This document shows, in pieces, positions 33,367-42,165 of a stretch of DNA of 50,294 nucleotides. The DNA comes from VAZQ01 sp050179645 (GTDB lineage Bacteria; Pseudomonadota; Alphaproteobacteria; Rhizobiales; Xanthobacteraceae). The notes under the pieces were generated by a model. That model saw only the letters and a list, made by a program, of their open reading frames with translations, did no database searches and was not told the origin of the DNA. The DNA lies in contig JBFXEX010000033.1 of NCBI GenBank assembly GCA_050179645.1, positions 1 through 50,294 of the forward strand, in the 5' to 3' direction. The position numbers and the translations under genes were made by a program. Within the stretch, counting starts at the first letter, position 1, and each line of letters opens with the position of its first letter.

Positions 33367-34209
33367 ATGCCGTCCGTCGCCGACAAACGCCGAACCTTCC
33401 GCCAACTCCACGAGACCGGATGCTTCGTGATCCCCAATCCCTGGAACGTCGGGACCGCACGCTATCTGCAGGCACTCGGCTTCAAGGCGCTTGCCACCAC
33501 CAGCTCCGGCCACGCCCATGCGCAAGGCTATGCGGACGGCGCGCAATCCCTCGACGACGTGCTGGCGCACTACCGCGAGATCGCCGACGCGACCGACATT
33601 CCGCTCAACGCCGATTTCGAAAACGGATTCGCTGACGATCCAGATGAGGTGGCGGAGAATGTGACGCGCTGCATCGCGACCGGGATCGCCGGGCTGTCGA
33701 TCGAGGACTTCACCGGCGATGACGCCAATCCGCTCTACGACTTCGACCTTGCGCTCAAGCGCGTGAAGGCGGCGCGCGCGGCGATCGACAAAGCCGGCGG
33801 CGACGTGGTGTTCACGGCGCGCACCGAAGGCTTCATCCACGGCCGGCCCGATCTCGACGAGACCGTGCGGCGGCTCAAGGCGTTCGCCGATGCCGGTGCC
33901 GACTGTCTCTACTCTCCGGGCATCAGGACGCCGGAGCAGATCGCCGCAACTGTCAAGGCAGTCGCGCCCAAGGCAGTTAACTTCCTCAACAGCGGATCGT
34001 TCGGCTCGTTCACGACGAGCGATCTCGCTAACCTCGGGGTGCGACGCATCAGCGTCGGCGGCTCACTGGCGCGGGTGGCGATGCACGCCTTCATCAAAAC
34101 GGCGACCGAGATCGCCAACGAAGGCAAGTTCGACGGCTTCAAGGGCGTAATCAGCAACCCCGAACTCAACAAATTCTTCAGCGAAGACCGCAAGAAGCGA
34201 AGTTCATGA
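33367..34209 (+). CDS. Isocitrate lyase/PEP mutase superfamily protein
   Basis: 280 residues from the ATG at 33367 (a longer frame from 33283 lacks homology). Opens with CFVIPNPWNVGTARYLQALG and TTSSGHAHAQGY, then NADFENGF (81-88) and SIEDFTGD (111-118), giving the Mg-binding acidic residues of the ICL/PEPM barrel. The isocitrate lyase KKCGH loop is absent, so it is not AceA. Related proteins act as 2-methylisocitrate lyase-like or oxaloacetate hydrolase-like enzymes on C-C or C-P bonds; the substrate is open. It overlaps the following GNAT gene in ATGA. Confidence 0.88.
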   Translation: MPSVADKRRTFRQLHETGCFVIPNPWNVGTARYLQALGFKALATTSSGHAHAQGYADGAQSLDDVLAHYREIADATDIPLNADFENGFADDPDEVAENVTRCIATGIAGLSIEDFTGDDANPLYDFDLALKRVKAARAAIDKAGGDVVFTARTEGFIHGRPDLDETVRRLKAFADAGADCLYSPGIRTPEQIAATVKAVAPKAVNFLNSGSFGSFTTSDLANLGVRRISVGGSLARVAMHAFIKTATEIANEGKFDGFKGVISNPELNKFFSEDRKKRSS

Positions 34210-34919
34210 TCGACACATCGGAGCGTCATCCATTCACCGGCCAGCCGATCGGGCCGCCGGTCGACGCCACGCCGGCGCGCCGGCCCGGGCCGGTCGTACT
34301 CGAAGGGCGTTACGGGCGGGTGGAGAAGCTGCGCCCCGAGCACGACGCCGATCTGTGGAACGCCGTGAAGGGTCACGACCCGATCTGGACCTACATGTCG
34401 GCCTACGGGCCGTTCGCCAACTTCGCGGCGTTCACCGAATGGCTCGCCGGGCGCACCAGGCTCGACGATCCCTATTCGTACGCCGTCGTCGAGACCTCGG
34501 GCCGCGCCGTCGGTATCGCGACGTTGATGGAAATCCGCCCGGCGATGCGCGTCATCGAAGTCGGTCACATCGTCTATTCGCCGGCGCTGCAACGCACCCG
34601 CCTCGGCACCGAGGCACAGTACCTGCTGGCGCGCTACGCCTTCGAGACACTGGGTTACCGGCGCTACGAATGGAAGTGCAACGCGCTCAACGCGCCGTCG
34701 CGACGCGCCGCGCTGCGCTACGGTTTCGTCTACGAGGGAACCTTGCGCCAGCGCATGATCGCCAAGGGGCATAATCGCGACGACGCCTACTACGCGATGC
34801 TGGACAGCGAATGGCCCGCCCGCAAGGCGGCGTTCGAGCGTTGGCTCGCGCCGGAGAACTTCGACGCCGCCGGGAAGCAGCGCGTGAGCCTGAGCGAATT
34901 GAACGCACCGCCGGCATGA
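34206..34919 (+). CDS. GNAT family N-acetyltransferase (RimJ/RimL type)
   Basis: 237 residues, start overlapping the previous stop. Typical of the long RimL-like acetyltransferases: GRYGRVEKLRPEHDADLWNA at the start, VGHIVYSPALQRTRLGTEAQ (acetyl-CoA-binding strand and loop) and YRRYEWKCNALNAPSRRAAL (the N-A-x-S-R-x-A motif). It would acetylate an amino group on a protein, peptide or small molecule. Coupling to the ICL/PEPM gene suggests a shared substrate pathway, but this cannot be proven here. Confidence 0.88.
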   Translation: MIDTSERHPFTGQPIGPPVDATPARRPGPVVLEGRYGRVEKLRPEHDADLWNAVKGHDPIWTYMSAYGPFANFAAFTEWLAGRTRLDDPYSYAVVETSGRAVGIATLMEIRPAMRVIEVGHIVYSPALQRTRLGTEAQYLLARYAFETLGYRRYEWKCNALNAPSRRAALRYGFVYEGTLRQRMIAKGHNRDDAYYAMLDSEWPARKAAFERWLAPENFDAAGKQRVSLSELNAPPA

Positions 34920-35271
34920 ATGAGGCGGTCTACTTTGCCGGCCGCAAGTTCTTCTGGACATTCCGGGGCCGGCCGAAGGCCGGAGCCCGGAATCCATGTT
35001 TTGCGCAGACGCACCAATGGATACCGGGTTCGCGCCTTCGGTGCGCCCCGGAATGACCGCGGTGGCTTTTCAACATCCTGTTGTCACCGGCAAGGCGCCG
35101 CGACACGGCGACGACGGAACTGGGCGTTCGAGCGAAAGGGGGCTTGTCGCTGCTTACCCAAATGGGCACAGTTGCGAAATCGAACAATTCAATTTCCGAC
35201 CCTTCGGCCGAGACATTGTCCGCTGCGGCACGGCCGAAGGACACAACGGAATGACTGAGAGGAGCGCACCA
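34920..35271. other. 352-bp intergenic region
   Basis: It holds the palindromic repeat at 34959-35055 and, beyond it, a region of about 200 bp with no gene or clear terminator that should carry the promoter of the haem c/beta-propeller gene. I could not identify convincing -35/-10 boxes. Confidence 0.5.
34959..35055. repeat. Palindromic intergenic repeat (97 bp)
   Basis: The arms are catTCCGGGG...cccggaatccat and atggataccggg...ccccggaatg, imperfect inverted copies, each also self-complementary around gccggccgaaggccgg and gcgccttcggtgcgc. The overall plan is the same as in the repeats at 9633 and 16961 but the sequence differs. Confidence 0.75.
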
Positions 35272-37425
35272 ATGAAACTGAAGACCAAGCTCTGCTTGAG
35301 CGCGGCCACGATCGGCCTCGCCGTATTGCTGGCTGGACCACCCGCGCAGTTGCACGCCCAGCTGGCCCCCCCGCCCGGCGTGAACGTCGACAGCGACAAC
35401 ATCGGCGGCGTGGTCACCGGGCCGAACGGACCGGAGGCCGGCGTCTGGGTGATCGCCGAGACCACCGATCTTCCAACCCGCTACACCAAAAGTGTCGTTA
35501 CCGACGACCAGGGCCGCTACCTCATCCCGGACCTCCCCGTCGGCAATTACCAGGTCTGGGTACGTGGCTATGGGCTGGTGGATTCGCCGCGGCTGCGCGC
35601 CAAGCCCGGGCAGGTTCTCAACCATACCGCGGTGAAGGCGCCCGACGAGCGGGCAGCCGCGCATTACTATCCGGCGATCTACTGGTACACGATGATGAAG
35701 ATCCCGCCGGAGAAGGATTTTGGCGGCTCGACGGATATCCCGAAAAACATCACGCGTGATACCTGGCGTCAGCGCATGAGCAATGTCGACTGCGTCGGCT
35801 GCCATCAACTCGGCCAGGAAGCGACGCGAACGATCCCGGCGCAGTTCGGCCAGTTCAAGTCGGGCGAAGACGCGTGGATTCGCCGCGTGCAGTCGGGCCA
35901 GTGGGGCGACGCCATGACGTCGCGGCTCGCCGGCCAACTCGGTGGCGTGCCCTACAAGTACTTCGGCGACTGGACCGACCGCATCGCGAAAGGCGAGTTG
36001 CCCAAGCACAAGCCCCAGCGGCCAACCGGAGTCGAGCGCAATCTGGTCGTCACCACCTGGGACTGGTCAACGCCGGACAAGTACCTGCACGACCTGATCT
36101 CGTCGGATCGGCGTAATCCGACCGTCAATGCCAACGGCAAGCTGTACGGCGCGCCGGAATATTCGACCGACAACATGCCGATCCTCGACCCCAAGACGCA
36201 CACGGTGTCGTACTTCAAGATGCCGGTCGCCGATCCGAACATGCCGCTGTCGCTCGGTCCTGGCCATGCCGGTCAGGTCAAGCCCACGGCAGACTCGGCC
36301 TATTGGGGCGATCGCGCGATCTGGGACTCGCGCGCCAACCAGCACAACGCCATGTTCGACAAGCAGGGCCGGGTGTGGCTCGCGGCCAACGTGCGCGGCA
36401 TGGACAATCCGGCGTGGTGCAAGAAGGGCTCGGATCATCCCTCCGCCAAGGTGTTCCCGATCGAGAAGTCGCCGCGCCAGGTGACGATGCTCGATCCGAA
36501 GACGATGAAGTACTCCTTCATCGACACCTGCTTCGGCACGCACCACCCGCAGTTCGGCTACGATGCCGACGATACGCTGTGGCTCTCCGGCACCGGCCCG
36601 GTGGCCGGATGGGTCAACACCAAGACCTGGGACGAGACCGGCGACGCGCAAAAGTCGGTGGGATGGTTTCCGTTCGTGCTCGACCTGAACGGTAACGGCA
36701 AGCTCGACGAATTCACCGATCCCAGCAAACCGGACGCCGGCAAGGACATGCGCTTCAATCCGGGCTCCGGCCCCTATGCGGTGATGCCGCATCCGAAGGA
36801 CGGGTCGGTCTGGTACACCTCCGGCGTGTTCGGCGGCGTGCCGGGATTCCTGCGCTTCGACCCGAAGACCAAGCTCAGCGAGTTTTATGCTGTGCCGAAG
36901 GAAGCGATCGGACTGCGCGGCGGCGACATCGACGCCAACGGCGTGCTCTGGGGCTCAGGCTCGGCCGGCCACATGGTCAGCTTCGACCGCAGCAAGTGCA
37001 AGGCGCCGTTGAACGGGCCCAAGGCCACCGGCCAGCACTGCCCGGAGGGCTTCACGCTCCACAAGTATCCAGGGCCGGGCTTCGACGACGTGCCGAACTC
37101 GTCCGCCGAAGCGAGCTACTACACCTGGGTGGACCACCACAATGCCGTCGGGCTTGGCGCGAATGTGCCGATCTCCACCGCCAATCTTCAGGACGGCTTC
37201 GCGGCGCTGGTCAACGGCAACATGGTTCGGCTCACGGTGCCCTACCCGATGGGCTATTACGCCAAGGGTCTGGACGCGCGCATCGACGATCCGAAAGCCG
37301 GATGGAAGGGGCGCGGTTTGTGGAGCGCCACCGGCGACCGCACGCCGTGGCTCAACGAGCTCGGCAAGGGCGCTCGCCCGATGGCGGTCCACATCCAGGT
37401 GCGTCCCAACCCGCTGGCCGACTGA
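35272..37425 (+). CDS. Periplasmic protein with regulatory-like domain, haem c motif and beta-propeller
   Basis: 717 residues from an ATG after AGGAG. A signal peptide covers 1-29 (ending LHAQ). Residues about 37-125 form a carboxypeptidase regulatory-like (transthyretin-like) domain: GGVVTGPNGPEAGVWV, then DDQGRYLIPDLPVGNYQVWV. A single CVGCH at 174-178 can attach one c-type haem. The remaining about 450 residues contain repeated VWLAANVRGMDN, LWLSGTGP, VWYTSG and VLWGSG units of a streptogramin-lyase/SMP-30-like propeller. Cys pairs suggest disulfides. Likely a periplasmic redox or substrate-binding enzyme; no defined reaction is known to me. An intrinsic terminator follows. Confidence 0.85.
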   Translation: MKLKTKLCLSAATIGLAVLLAGPPAQLHAQLAPPPGVNVDSDNIGGVVTGPNGPEAGVWVIAETTDLPTRYTKSVVTDDQGRYLIPDLPVGNYQVWVRGYGLVDSPRLRAKPGQVLNHTAVKAPDERAAAHYYPAIYWYTMMKIPPEKDFGGSTDIPKNITRDTWRQRMSNVDCVGCHQLGQEATRTIPAQFGQFKSGEDAWIRRVQSGQWGDAMTSRLAGQLGGVPYKYFGDWTDRIAKGELPKHKPQRPTGVERNLVVTTWDWSTPDKYLHDLISSDRRNPTVNANGKLYGAPEYSTDNMPILDPKTHTVSYFKMPVADPNMPLSLGPGHAGQVKPTADSAYWGDRAIWDSRANQHNAMFDKQGRVWLAANVRGMDNPAWCKKGSDHPSAKVFPIEKSPRQVTMLDPKTMKYSFIDTCFGTHHPQFGYDADDTLWLSGTGPVAGWVNTKTWDETGDAQKSVGWFPFVLDLNGNGKLDEFTDPSKPDAGKDMRFNPGSGPYAVMPHPKDGSVWYTSGVFGGVPGFLRFDPKTKLSEFYAVPKEAIGLRGGDIDANGVLWGSGSAGHMVSFDRSKCKAPLNGPKATGQHCPEGFTLHKYPGPGFDDVPNSSAEASYYTWVDHHNAVGLGANVPISTANLQDGFAALVNGNMVRLTVPYPMGYYAKGLDARIDDPKAGWKGRGLWSATGDRTPWLNELGKGARPMAVHIQVRPNPLAD

Positions 37426-37446
37426 GCCTCTCGACACGACACGGCG

Positions 37447-37474
37447 AAAGGCCCCGCTCGCGCGGGGCCTTTTT
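37447..37474 (+). terminator. Rho-independent terminator after the haem c/propeller gene
   Basis: The stem AAAGGCCCCGC / GCGGGGCCTTT with a TCGC loop is followed directly by a T run. It lies 22 bp after the stop codon. Confidence 0.92.
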
Positions 37475-37584
37475 GTTTCTCCAGAGCCGATGGCTGCGTG
37501 AAAAGTGCCCCTCATCAAGTGGGGAAATATCGAAATGCTATCTATCTCAAACGGTGATTCACATGACGAGCGAATGGACATGCA

Positions 37585-38058
37585 ATGACAAAGAACACGA
37601 TCTGCCTCTGGTACGACAAGGATGCCGAAGCCGCTGCTCGCTTTTATGCCGAAACCTTCCCTGACAGCGCGGTGGGTGCAATCCACCGGGCACCCAGCGA
37701 CTACCCATCCGGCAAGAAGGGAGATGTGCTCGTCGTCGAGTTTAAAGTTGCCGGCGTCTCCTGCGTCGGCCTCAACGGTGGTCCCGCATTCAAACACAAC
37801 GAAGCCTTTTCGTTCCAAATCGCCACTGAAGATCAATCCGAGACCGATCGCTATTGGAACGCCATCGTTGGCAACGGTGGCCAGGAAAGCGCGTGCGGCT
37901 GGTGCAAGGACAAGTGGGGCGTATCATGGCAAATCACGCCGCGTGTTCTGACCGAAGCGATGGCAGCCGGCGGCGAGGAAGCAAAGCGTGCGTTTGACGC
38001 GATGATGACCATGCGAAAGATCGACGTCGCCGCAATCGAGGCGGCGCGGCGTGGCTGA
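37585..38058 (+). CDS. VOC superfamily protein (PhnB / 3-demethylubiquinone methyltransferase-like)
   Basis: 157 residues. Starts NTICLWYDKDAEAAARFYAE and continues with FKVAGVSCVGLNGGPAFKHN, EAFSFQIATEDQSETDRYW and CGWCKDKWGVSWQITP, the standard order of the PhnB-like VOC family. These are small metal-binding or inactive glyoxalase-fold dimers, often misnamed methyltransferases. There is no methyltransferase domain. Function unknown; it is a single gene between the terminator and a converging HbpS-like gene. Confidence 0.9.
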   Translation: MTKNTICLWYDKDAEAAARFYAETFPDSAVGAIHRAPSDYPSGKKGDVLVVEFKVAGVSCVGLNGGPAFKHNEAFSFQIATEDQSETDRYWNAIVGNGGQESACGWCKDKWGVSWQITPRVLTEAMAAGGEEAKRAFDAMMTMRKIDVAAIEAARRG

Positions 38059-38256
38059 TCAGGGCGCCGCGTTGCACGGCGCGCAGCTGTTGCGGTATCT
38101 CGGATGGTTACTTCGCAGAGGCATGGCGAAGCAGCCGGCTGAGCGTCGGCAAGGTGAAGGTCGCTTCCTGCAGGCCCAATGCGGCATGCGGAAGCGGAGC
38201 GGCACGGTCATGTCAGACCGTGCCGCCGCTTTGACTGCAATGCAGGAAGCAATGAT

Positions 38257-38721
38257 TTACGCGCCGAGACCGGCCTTGGCGCATTGCTCGTCCTGGGCGC
38301 CGGTCACTCCGCTAACCCCCACGCCGCCAATAACCTTTCCATCACTCATGATCGGCAGTCCGCCGGGTGAGGCGAAGACACCGGGCAAAGTGGCCGTCGC
38401 CGGCCCGCCCTTGTTGATCACGTCCATAAAGGCGCGCGTCGGACGCCGGTAAGTCGCCGCGGCCCTAGCCTTGCCGACGGCGATATCCATGCTGGCCGTC
38501 TGCGTGTTGTCCATGCGCTCGAAATACACCAGGAAGCCGTGATTATCGACCACGGCGACAGCCACGTTCCATCCGTTCTTTTGGCATTCGGCGAGGACGC
38601 CGGCCGCGATCTTCTTCGCACCAGCGGCGTTGACCGCTGTGCCGTAGTCGGGGCGCCGGTCTTGAGCCGATGCGGTAGCGGCCAGAGCGACCAGCGCGGC
38701 AGACAGCAGAATCGTCTTCAT
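38257..38721 (-). CDS. HbpS/GlcG family periplasmic protein
   Basis: 154 residues from an ATG. Residues 1-19 form a signal peptide ending ASAQ. The GlcG/HbpS fold is shown by NVAVAVVDNHGFLVYFERMD, then SMDIAVGKARAAATYRRPT and the C-terminal GGLPIMSDGKVIGGVGVSG then CAKAGLGA. Streptomyces HbpS binds haem and senses redox stress; other members are of unknown function. It could work with the haem-bearing protein at 35272, but only proximity suggests this. Confidence 0.9.
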   Translation of the reverse strand: MKTILLSAALVALAATASAQDRRPDYGTAVNAAGAKKIAAGVLAECQKNGWNVAVAVVDNHGFLVYFERMDNTQTASMDIAVGKARAAATYRRPTRAFMDVINKGGPATATLPGVFASPGGLPIMSDGKVIGGVGVSGVTGAQDEQCAKAGLGA

Positions 38722-38887
38722 CGTCAGTTCCTCCCTTAGGCTTATTGTTAAGGAGGGAACTATACCACAACCCGCACAAACGTCGATGAAGCGGTACGCT
38801 CCAATCGACCTTCATTGCGAAAGCGATGCGCGGATCAAGCCCGCGCATGACGAGTCTAAAAGTCGCTGCCGCTGCACTCGGCTCAGG

Positions 38888-40072
38888 TCAGCTGGTGAAT
38901 TCGATCGCGTCGAGGCCGCACGCCTTGTCGGTGAACCAGATCAGTCCGCGGCTATCCATGGCGACGTCGTTGGTCAGCGGCGCGGCCTGGCCCTCGCCGG
39001 GCTTCGGGATGATGTAGCCGCGCTCCTGCGGCTGCGCCGGATTGCTGATGTCGATGATGCGCAGCCCCGCGCCGAACCAGGTCACGTAGGCGAGGCAATC
39101 CCTGTCGATCTGCTCGCGCAACTGGTGCGCGCCGAAGCGGACCTTGTTGCCGTCATAGGGCGAGGCGCTGTGCGGCACCTCGAAGGTATGGAGAATCTTC
39201 GGCTTCGCCGGGTCGGTGACGTCCCAGGTGCGGAACGGCGCATGCGGTTTGCCGGCATCGTCGCCGCGATGATGGCGCTCCTCCTCGGTCGACAACGCGA
39301 TCTGCCGGCCGCCGATCTCGAACGGCACCTTGAGGAAGGTGTGGGTCGGCTCCGGATGCGGCGGATCGTACTCGTAATGGCTGAGCGTGCGCGGCTTGCC
39401 GATGTCGGAAATATCCACGATCGCGACGCCCGACATCCAGCAGCCGGCATACATCTGATTGCCGGCCCGCATGGCGTGATGCAGCTTGTGGTCCGTGCCC
39501 TTGGGATGCGGCGTCTCGCCGCCGGCGACGTTCTGACCATCGAGCCACCAGCGTCCGACTTCCCTCGGGTTCGACGGATCGCGGATATCGTAGATCACCA
39601 GAATGTTGCCGACGAACCCTTCGATTTCGGTCGAGATGTAGGCGTAGGTGTCGTCGACATCGAAGCGGTGCACACCGCGGCCGTAGGTGCGCATCAGCTT
39701 GATGAGCTTCGGATTGGCCTTGTCTTTGATGTCGTAGATGCAGAAGCCCGGAAGGTCGAACTTGGCGCGGGGCGTGCCGGGCTGATGCTCCGAGTTGGTG
39801 AACATCAGGTCGCCGACCACGCGGACCTTGTGATTGTGGGTGACGAAATTCGGTGTCATCAGCCGGCTGACGATCTTCGGCTTGCGCGGATCGGAGATGT
39901 CGAGGATCGTCGTTCCCTCGGGACCGTTCTGGTGGCCCACATAGGCGAAGTCGCCCTGAATCGCGATCTGCCCGCCGCCAGGCAGCTCCATCCGCGACAG
40001 ATGACGAACGTTCGGGGATGCAAGCGGGCAAGGGGTGGCGCCGGTATCGGGGGCCTGGAGCGTTTCGGTCAC
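38888..40072 (-). CDS. LVIVD-repeat beta-propeller protein
   Basis: 394 residues from an ATG. Repeated units of the type TTILDISDPRKPKIVSRL, FCIYDIKDKANPKLIKLM, LVIYDIRDPSNPREVGRW, VAIVDISDIGKPRTLSHY and LRIIDISNPAQPQERGYI are LVIVD repeats forming a propeller. No signal peptide is visible (starts MTETLQAPDTGATPCPL), so a cytoplasmic location is likely unless another start is used. Role unknown. It may share a process with the propeller protein at 35272. Confidence 0.88.
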   Translation of the reverse strand: MTETLQAPDTGATPCPLASPNVRHLSRMELPGGGQIAIQGDFAYVGHQNGPEGTTILDISDPRKPKIVSRLMTPNFVTHNHKVRVVGDLMFTNSEHQPGTPRAKFDLPGFCIYDIKDKANPKLIKLMRTYGRGVHRFDVDDTYAYISTEIEGFVGNILVIYDIRDPSNPREVGRWWLDGQNVAGGETPHPKGTDHKLHHAMRAGNQMYAGCWMSGVAIVDISDIGKPRTLSHYEYDPPHPEPTHTFLKVPFEIGGRQIALSTEEERHHRGDDAGKPHAPFRTWDVTDPAKPKILHTFEVPHSASPYDGNKVRFGAHQLREQIDRDCLAYVTWFGAGLRIIDISNPAQPQERGYIIPKPGEGQAAPLTNDVAMDSRGLIWFTDKACGLDAIEFTS

Positions 40073-40225
40073 GATCGATCTCCCGTGATGGACGCCGTGT
40101 TGGACCGGCGCGTTCTTGTGTAGCAGCAGCAGTAGCCCGCCCGCGTTGCGCGATCAACCGAATGAGCCTGTGAGCAACGCCGGGCTGGACTTGCCGGAAC
40201 GCGCCACTTTGCCGACATTGCCGCC

Positions 40226-40942
40226 ATGGACTTTCCCACCCCGCTCCTGCCCGCGCTGCTGGTGCGGCGCTACAAGCGATTTCTGGCCGACGTCGTGCTG
40301 CCGTCGGGCGAGACGGTGACCGCGCACTGCGCCAATCCGGGGGCGATGACCGGCCTCAACGTGCCGGGCGCGCGCATCTGGCTGTCGACGTCCGACAAGG
40401 CGAGCCGCAAGCTCAAGCATAGCTGGGAACTGGTCGAGGTGGACCTTGGCGGCGGCCTCGAGCTGGTCGGCATCAACACCGCGCATCCCAACGTACTCGC
40501 CGGCGAGGCGATCGCGGCGGGGACCATTCCGGAGCTAGCCGGCTATGCGGGCATCCGCCGCGAGGTGCGCTACGGCCGGAACTCGCGGGTCGACTTCCTT
40601 CTCGAGGATCCGGCGCGGCCGCCCTGCTACGTCGAGATCAAGAATGTGCACCTGATGCGGCAGGCAGGACTCGCCGAATTTCCCGATGCGGCGACCAAGC
40701 GCGGCGCCAAGCATCTCGACGAACTCGGCGACATGGTCGCGGCAGGCGCGCGCGCCGTGATGCTCTATCTCATCCAGATTGGTTCGGCGCAGCGCTTCGC
40801 GCTCGCCCGCGACATCGATCCGGTCTACGGCCGGGCGTTCGACCTCGCGCGGTCGCGCGGCGTCGAAGCGCTGGCCTACCGCTGCGAGATCACGACCGGC
40901 GGCCTTTCGGTCGCCGACACGGTGCCGATCGCGGAGGGGTGA
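40226..40942 (+). CDS. sfsA: SfsA family protein (DNA-binding, nuclease-like fold)
   Basis: 238 residues. LLVRRYKRFLADVVLPSGET at the start, HCANPGAMTGL, then SRVDFLL...PPCYVEIKNVHL (PD-(D/E)xK-like acidic and Lys residues) and GAKHLDEL are the conserved SfsA blocks. First named for stimulating maltose use in E. coli; the biochemical role is not settled. Followed by the nested palindrome at 40974. Confidence 0.92.
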   Translation: MDFPTPLLPALLVRRYKRFLADVVLPSGETVTAHCANPGAMTGLNVPGARIWLSTSDKASRKLKHSWELVEVDLGGGLELVGINTAHPNVLAGEAIAAGTIPELAGYAGIRREVRYGRNSRVDFLLEDPARPPCYVEIKNVHLMRQAGLAEFPDAATKRGAKHLDELGDMVAAGARAVMLYLIQIGSAQRFALARDIDPVYGRAFDLARSRGVEALAYRCEITTGGLSVADTVPIAEG

Positions 40943-40973
40943 TGTGCTTTCAACGCCAGGCCGCCGTGATTAT

Positions 40974-41109
40974 GCCCTCTCCCCTTGTGGGAGAGGGCAG
41001 CCCCTACGGTTCAACGCAAAGAATGGGAGAGGGGTACTCGCGCGAGGCCCCTCTCCCAATCGAGTGCGCTGAGATTTCGGCGCAGCCCTCTCCCACAAGG
41101 GGAGAGGGC
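40974..41109. repeat. 136-bp nested palindromic repeat after sfsA
   Basis: The outer arms at 40974-40998 and 41085-41109 are 25 bp long and perfectly inverted. An inner pair (gggagagggg against cccctctccc) nests inside. Same plan and composition as 4919-5071. It lies between convergent sfsA and the FkbM gene and could end transcription on both strands. Confidence 0.85.
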
Positions 41110-41143
41110 ACAACAACGATGACCGGGCCGCGGCCACCATCGT

Positions 41144-42064
41144 TCATCCGCATGAAGGCTGAGCCGTCCGCCGCAGCATCACGTTGAGCTTGCTGCGCGA
41201 CACCACCGCATAGCCGCGCTTCGCCAGTTCGCCGAACAGATCGGCCGACCACAGCGCGCGGGCATCTTCGATCACGATCAGCTCGGGCCACAAGGACGGC
41301 GGCGCGTCGCGCAGGAACGGCAGGAGGATAACGTCCTCCATGCCCTCGACGTCGAGCTTCATGGCGTCGATGCGCTCGATGCGTTCGTCGCGCAGCGCCG
41401 CAAGCAGCGGCCGGCACGGCACCCGCACGACGTCCGCGGCCGCGATCGCTTCGTCGAGCCGATGCGCGCGGGTGCCGCCGCGGTCGCGCCGGTCGAGCTC
41501 GATGGCGAGTTCCCCCGGCTCATCCGAGAGCGCAAGTTGCCGCGGCTTGACCGGCAGGCCCGGATTGGCTGCCACGTTGAAGGCGAGCCGGGCAAAGTTG
41601 CCGGGCTCGGGTTCGAACGCCACGATGCGGGCGCGGCCTTTGCTTTCAGCCGCTACGAACAGCGAGAACAGCCCGACATTGCCGCCGACATCGACGAACA
41701 CGAACGGACCGCCGGGCGGCTTGCGGGCGATCTCGCGGGCGAGCTCCGCGCGCTCCTCCGGCTCAAACATCTGCGGCGTGAAGAGCAGGCCCTTCTCGCA
41801 GCCGTTGTCGAGCGGATGGAGCCGCAGCCGGAGCCCCCAGCGCTCCACATCCAGCGCACCGGCCGGCAACCGCATGGTGACCAACCGGCGCAGCAGGATG
41901 GCGAGCCGCAGCCCCAGCCAGTTGGCCGGCAGCCGGCTGGTCGCCGCGATCACTGCCCGATCGAGCCGTCCTGGCGTCAGCGCGCCATACGGTTGTTGTT
42001 CCGCCGTCTCTCCCGCCACAAGTCCATCCCACGGAGCTTCAGGATCTCGAGCCCCCTTTAGCAT
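41144..42064 (-). CDS. FkbM family SAM-dependent methyltransferase
   Basis: 306 residues from the ATG at 42064; a GTG at 42094 would add ten residues and neither has a strong ribosome-binding site. The SAM-binding motif is FVFVDVGGNVGLFSLFVA, followed by IVAFEPEPGNFARLAFNV (motif II) and IDAMKLDVEGMEDVIL, the classic FkbM order. These enzymes O-methylate sugars, polyketides or lipids. It is divergent from map, with about 100 bp between starts. Confidence 0.87.
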   Translation of the reverse strand: MLKGARDPEAPWDGLVAGETAEQQPYGALTPGRLDRAVIAATSRLPANWLGLRLAILLRRLVTMRLPAGALDVERWGLRLRLHPLDNGCEKGLLFTPQMFEPEERAELAREIARKPPGGPFVFVDVGGNVGLFSLFVAAESKGRARIVAFEPEPGNFARLAFNVAANPGLPVKPRQLALSDEPGELAIELDRRDRGGTRAHRLDEAIAAADVVRVPCRPLLAALRDERIERIDAMKLDVEGMEDVILLPFLRDAPPSLWPELIVIEDARALWSADLFGELAKRGYAVVSRSKLNVMLRRTAQPSCG

Positions 42065-42165
42065 GCGGGCGGCGCATGTCGGCAGCGAAAGCACCGCTTG
42101 CGCCGAAGGCCCGAGCGACTAAATTCTGCCTGAGGGCATTCCGCAGGCATCTTCCAGGACAACCC

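Noticed and set aside
33178..33840. 220-codon minus-strand frame upstream of the K+ channel
   Set aside because: It runs antisense to the ICL/PEP-mutase gene, whose motifs are clear, and has no recognisable domain.
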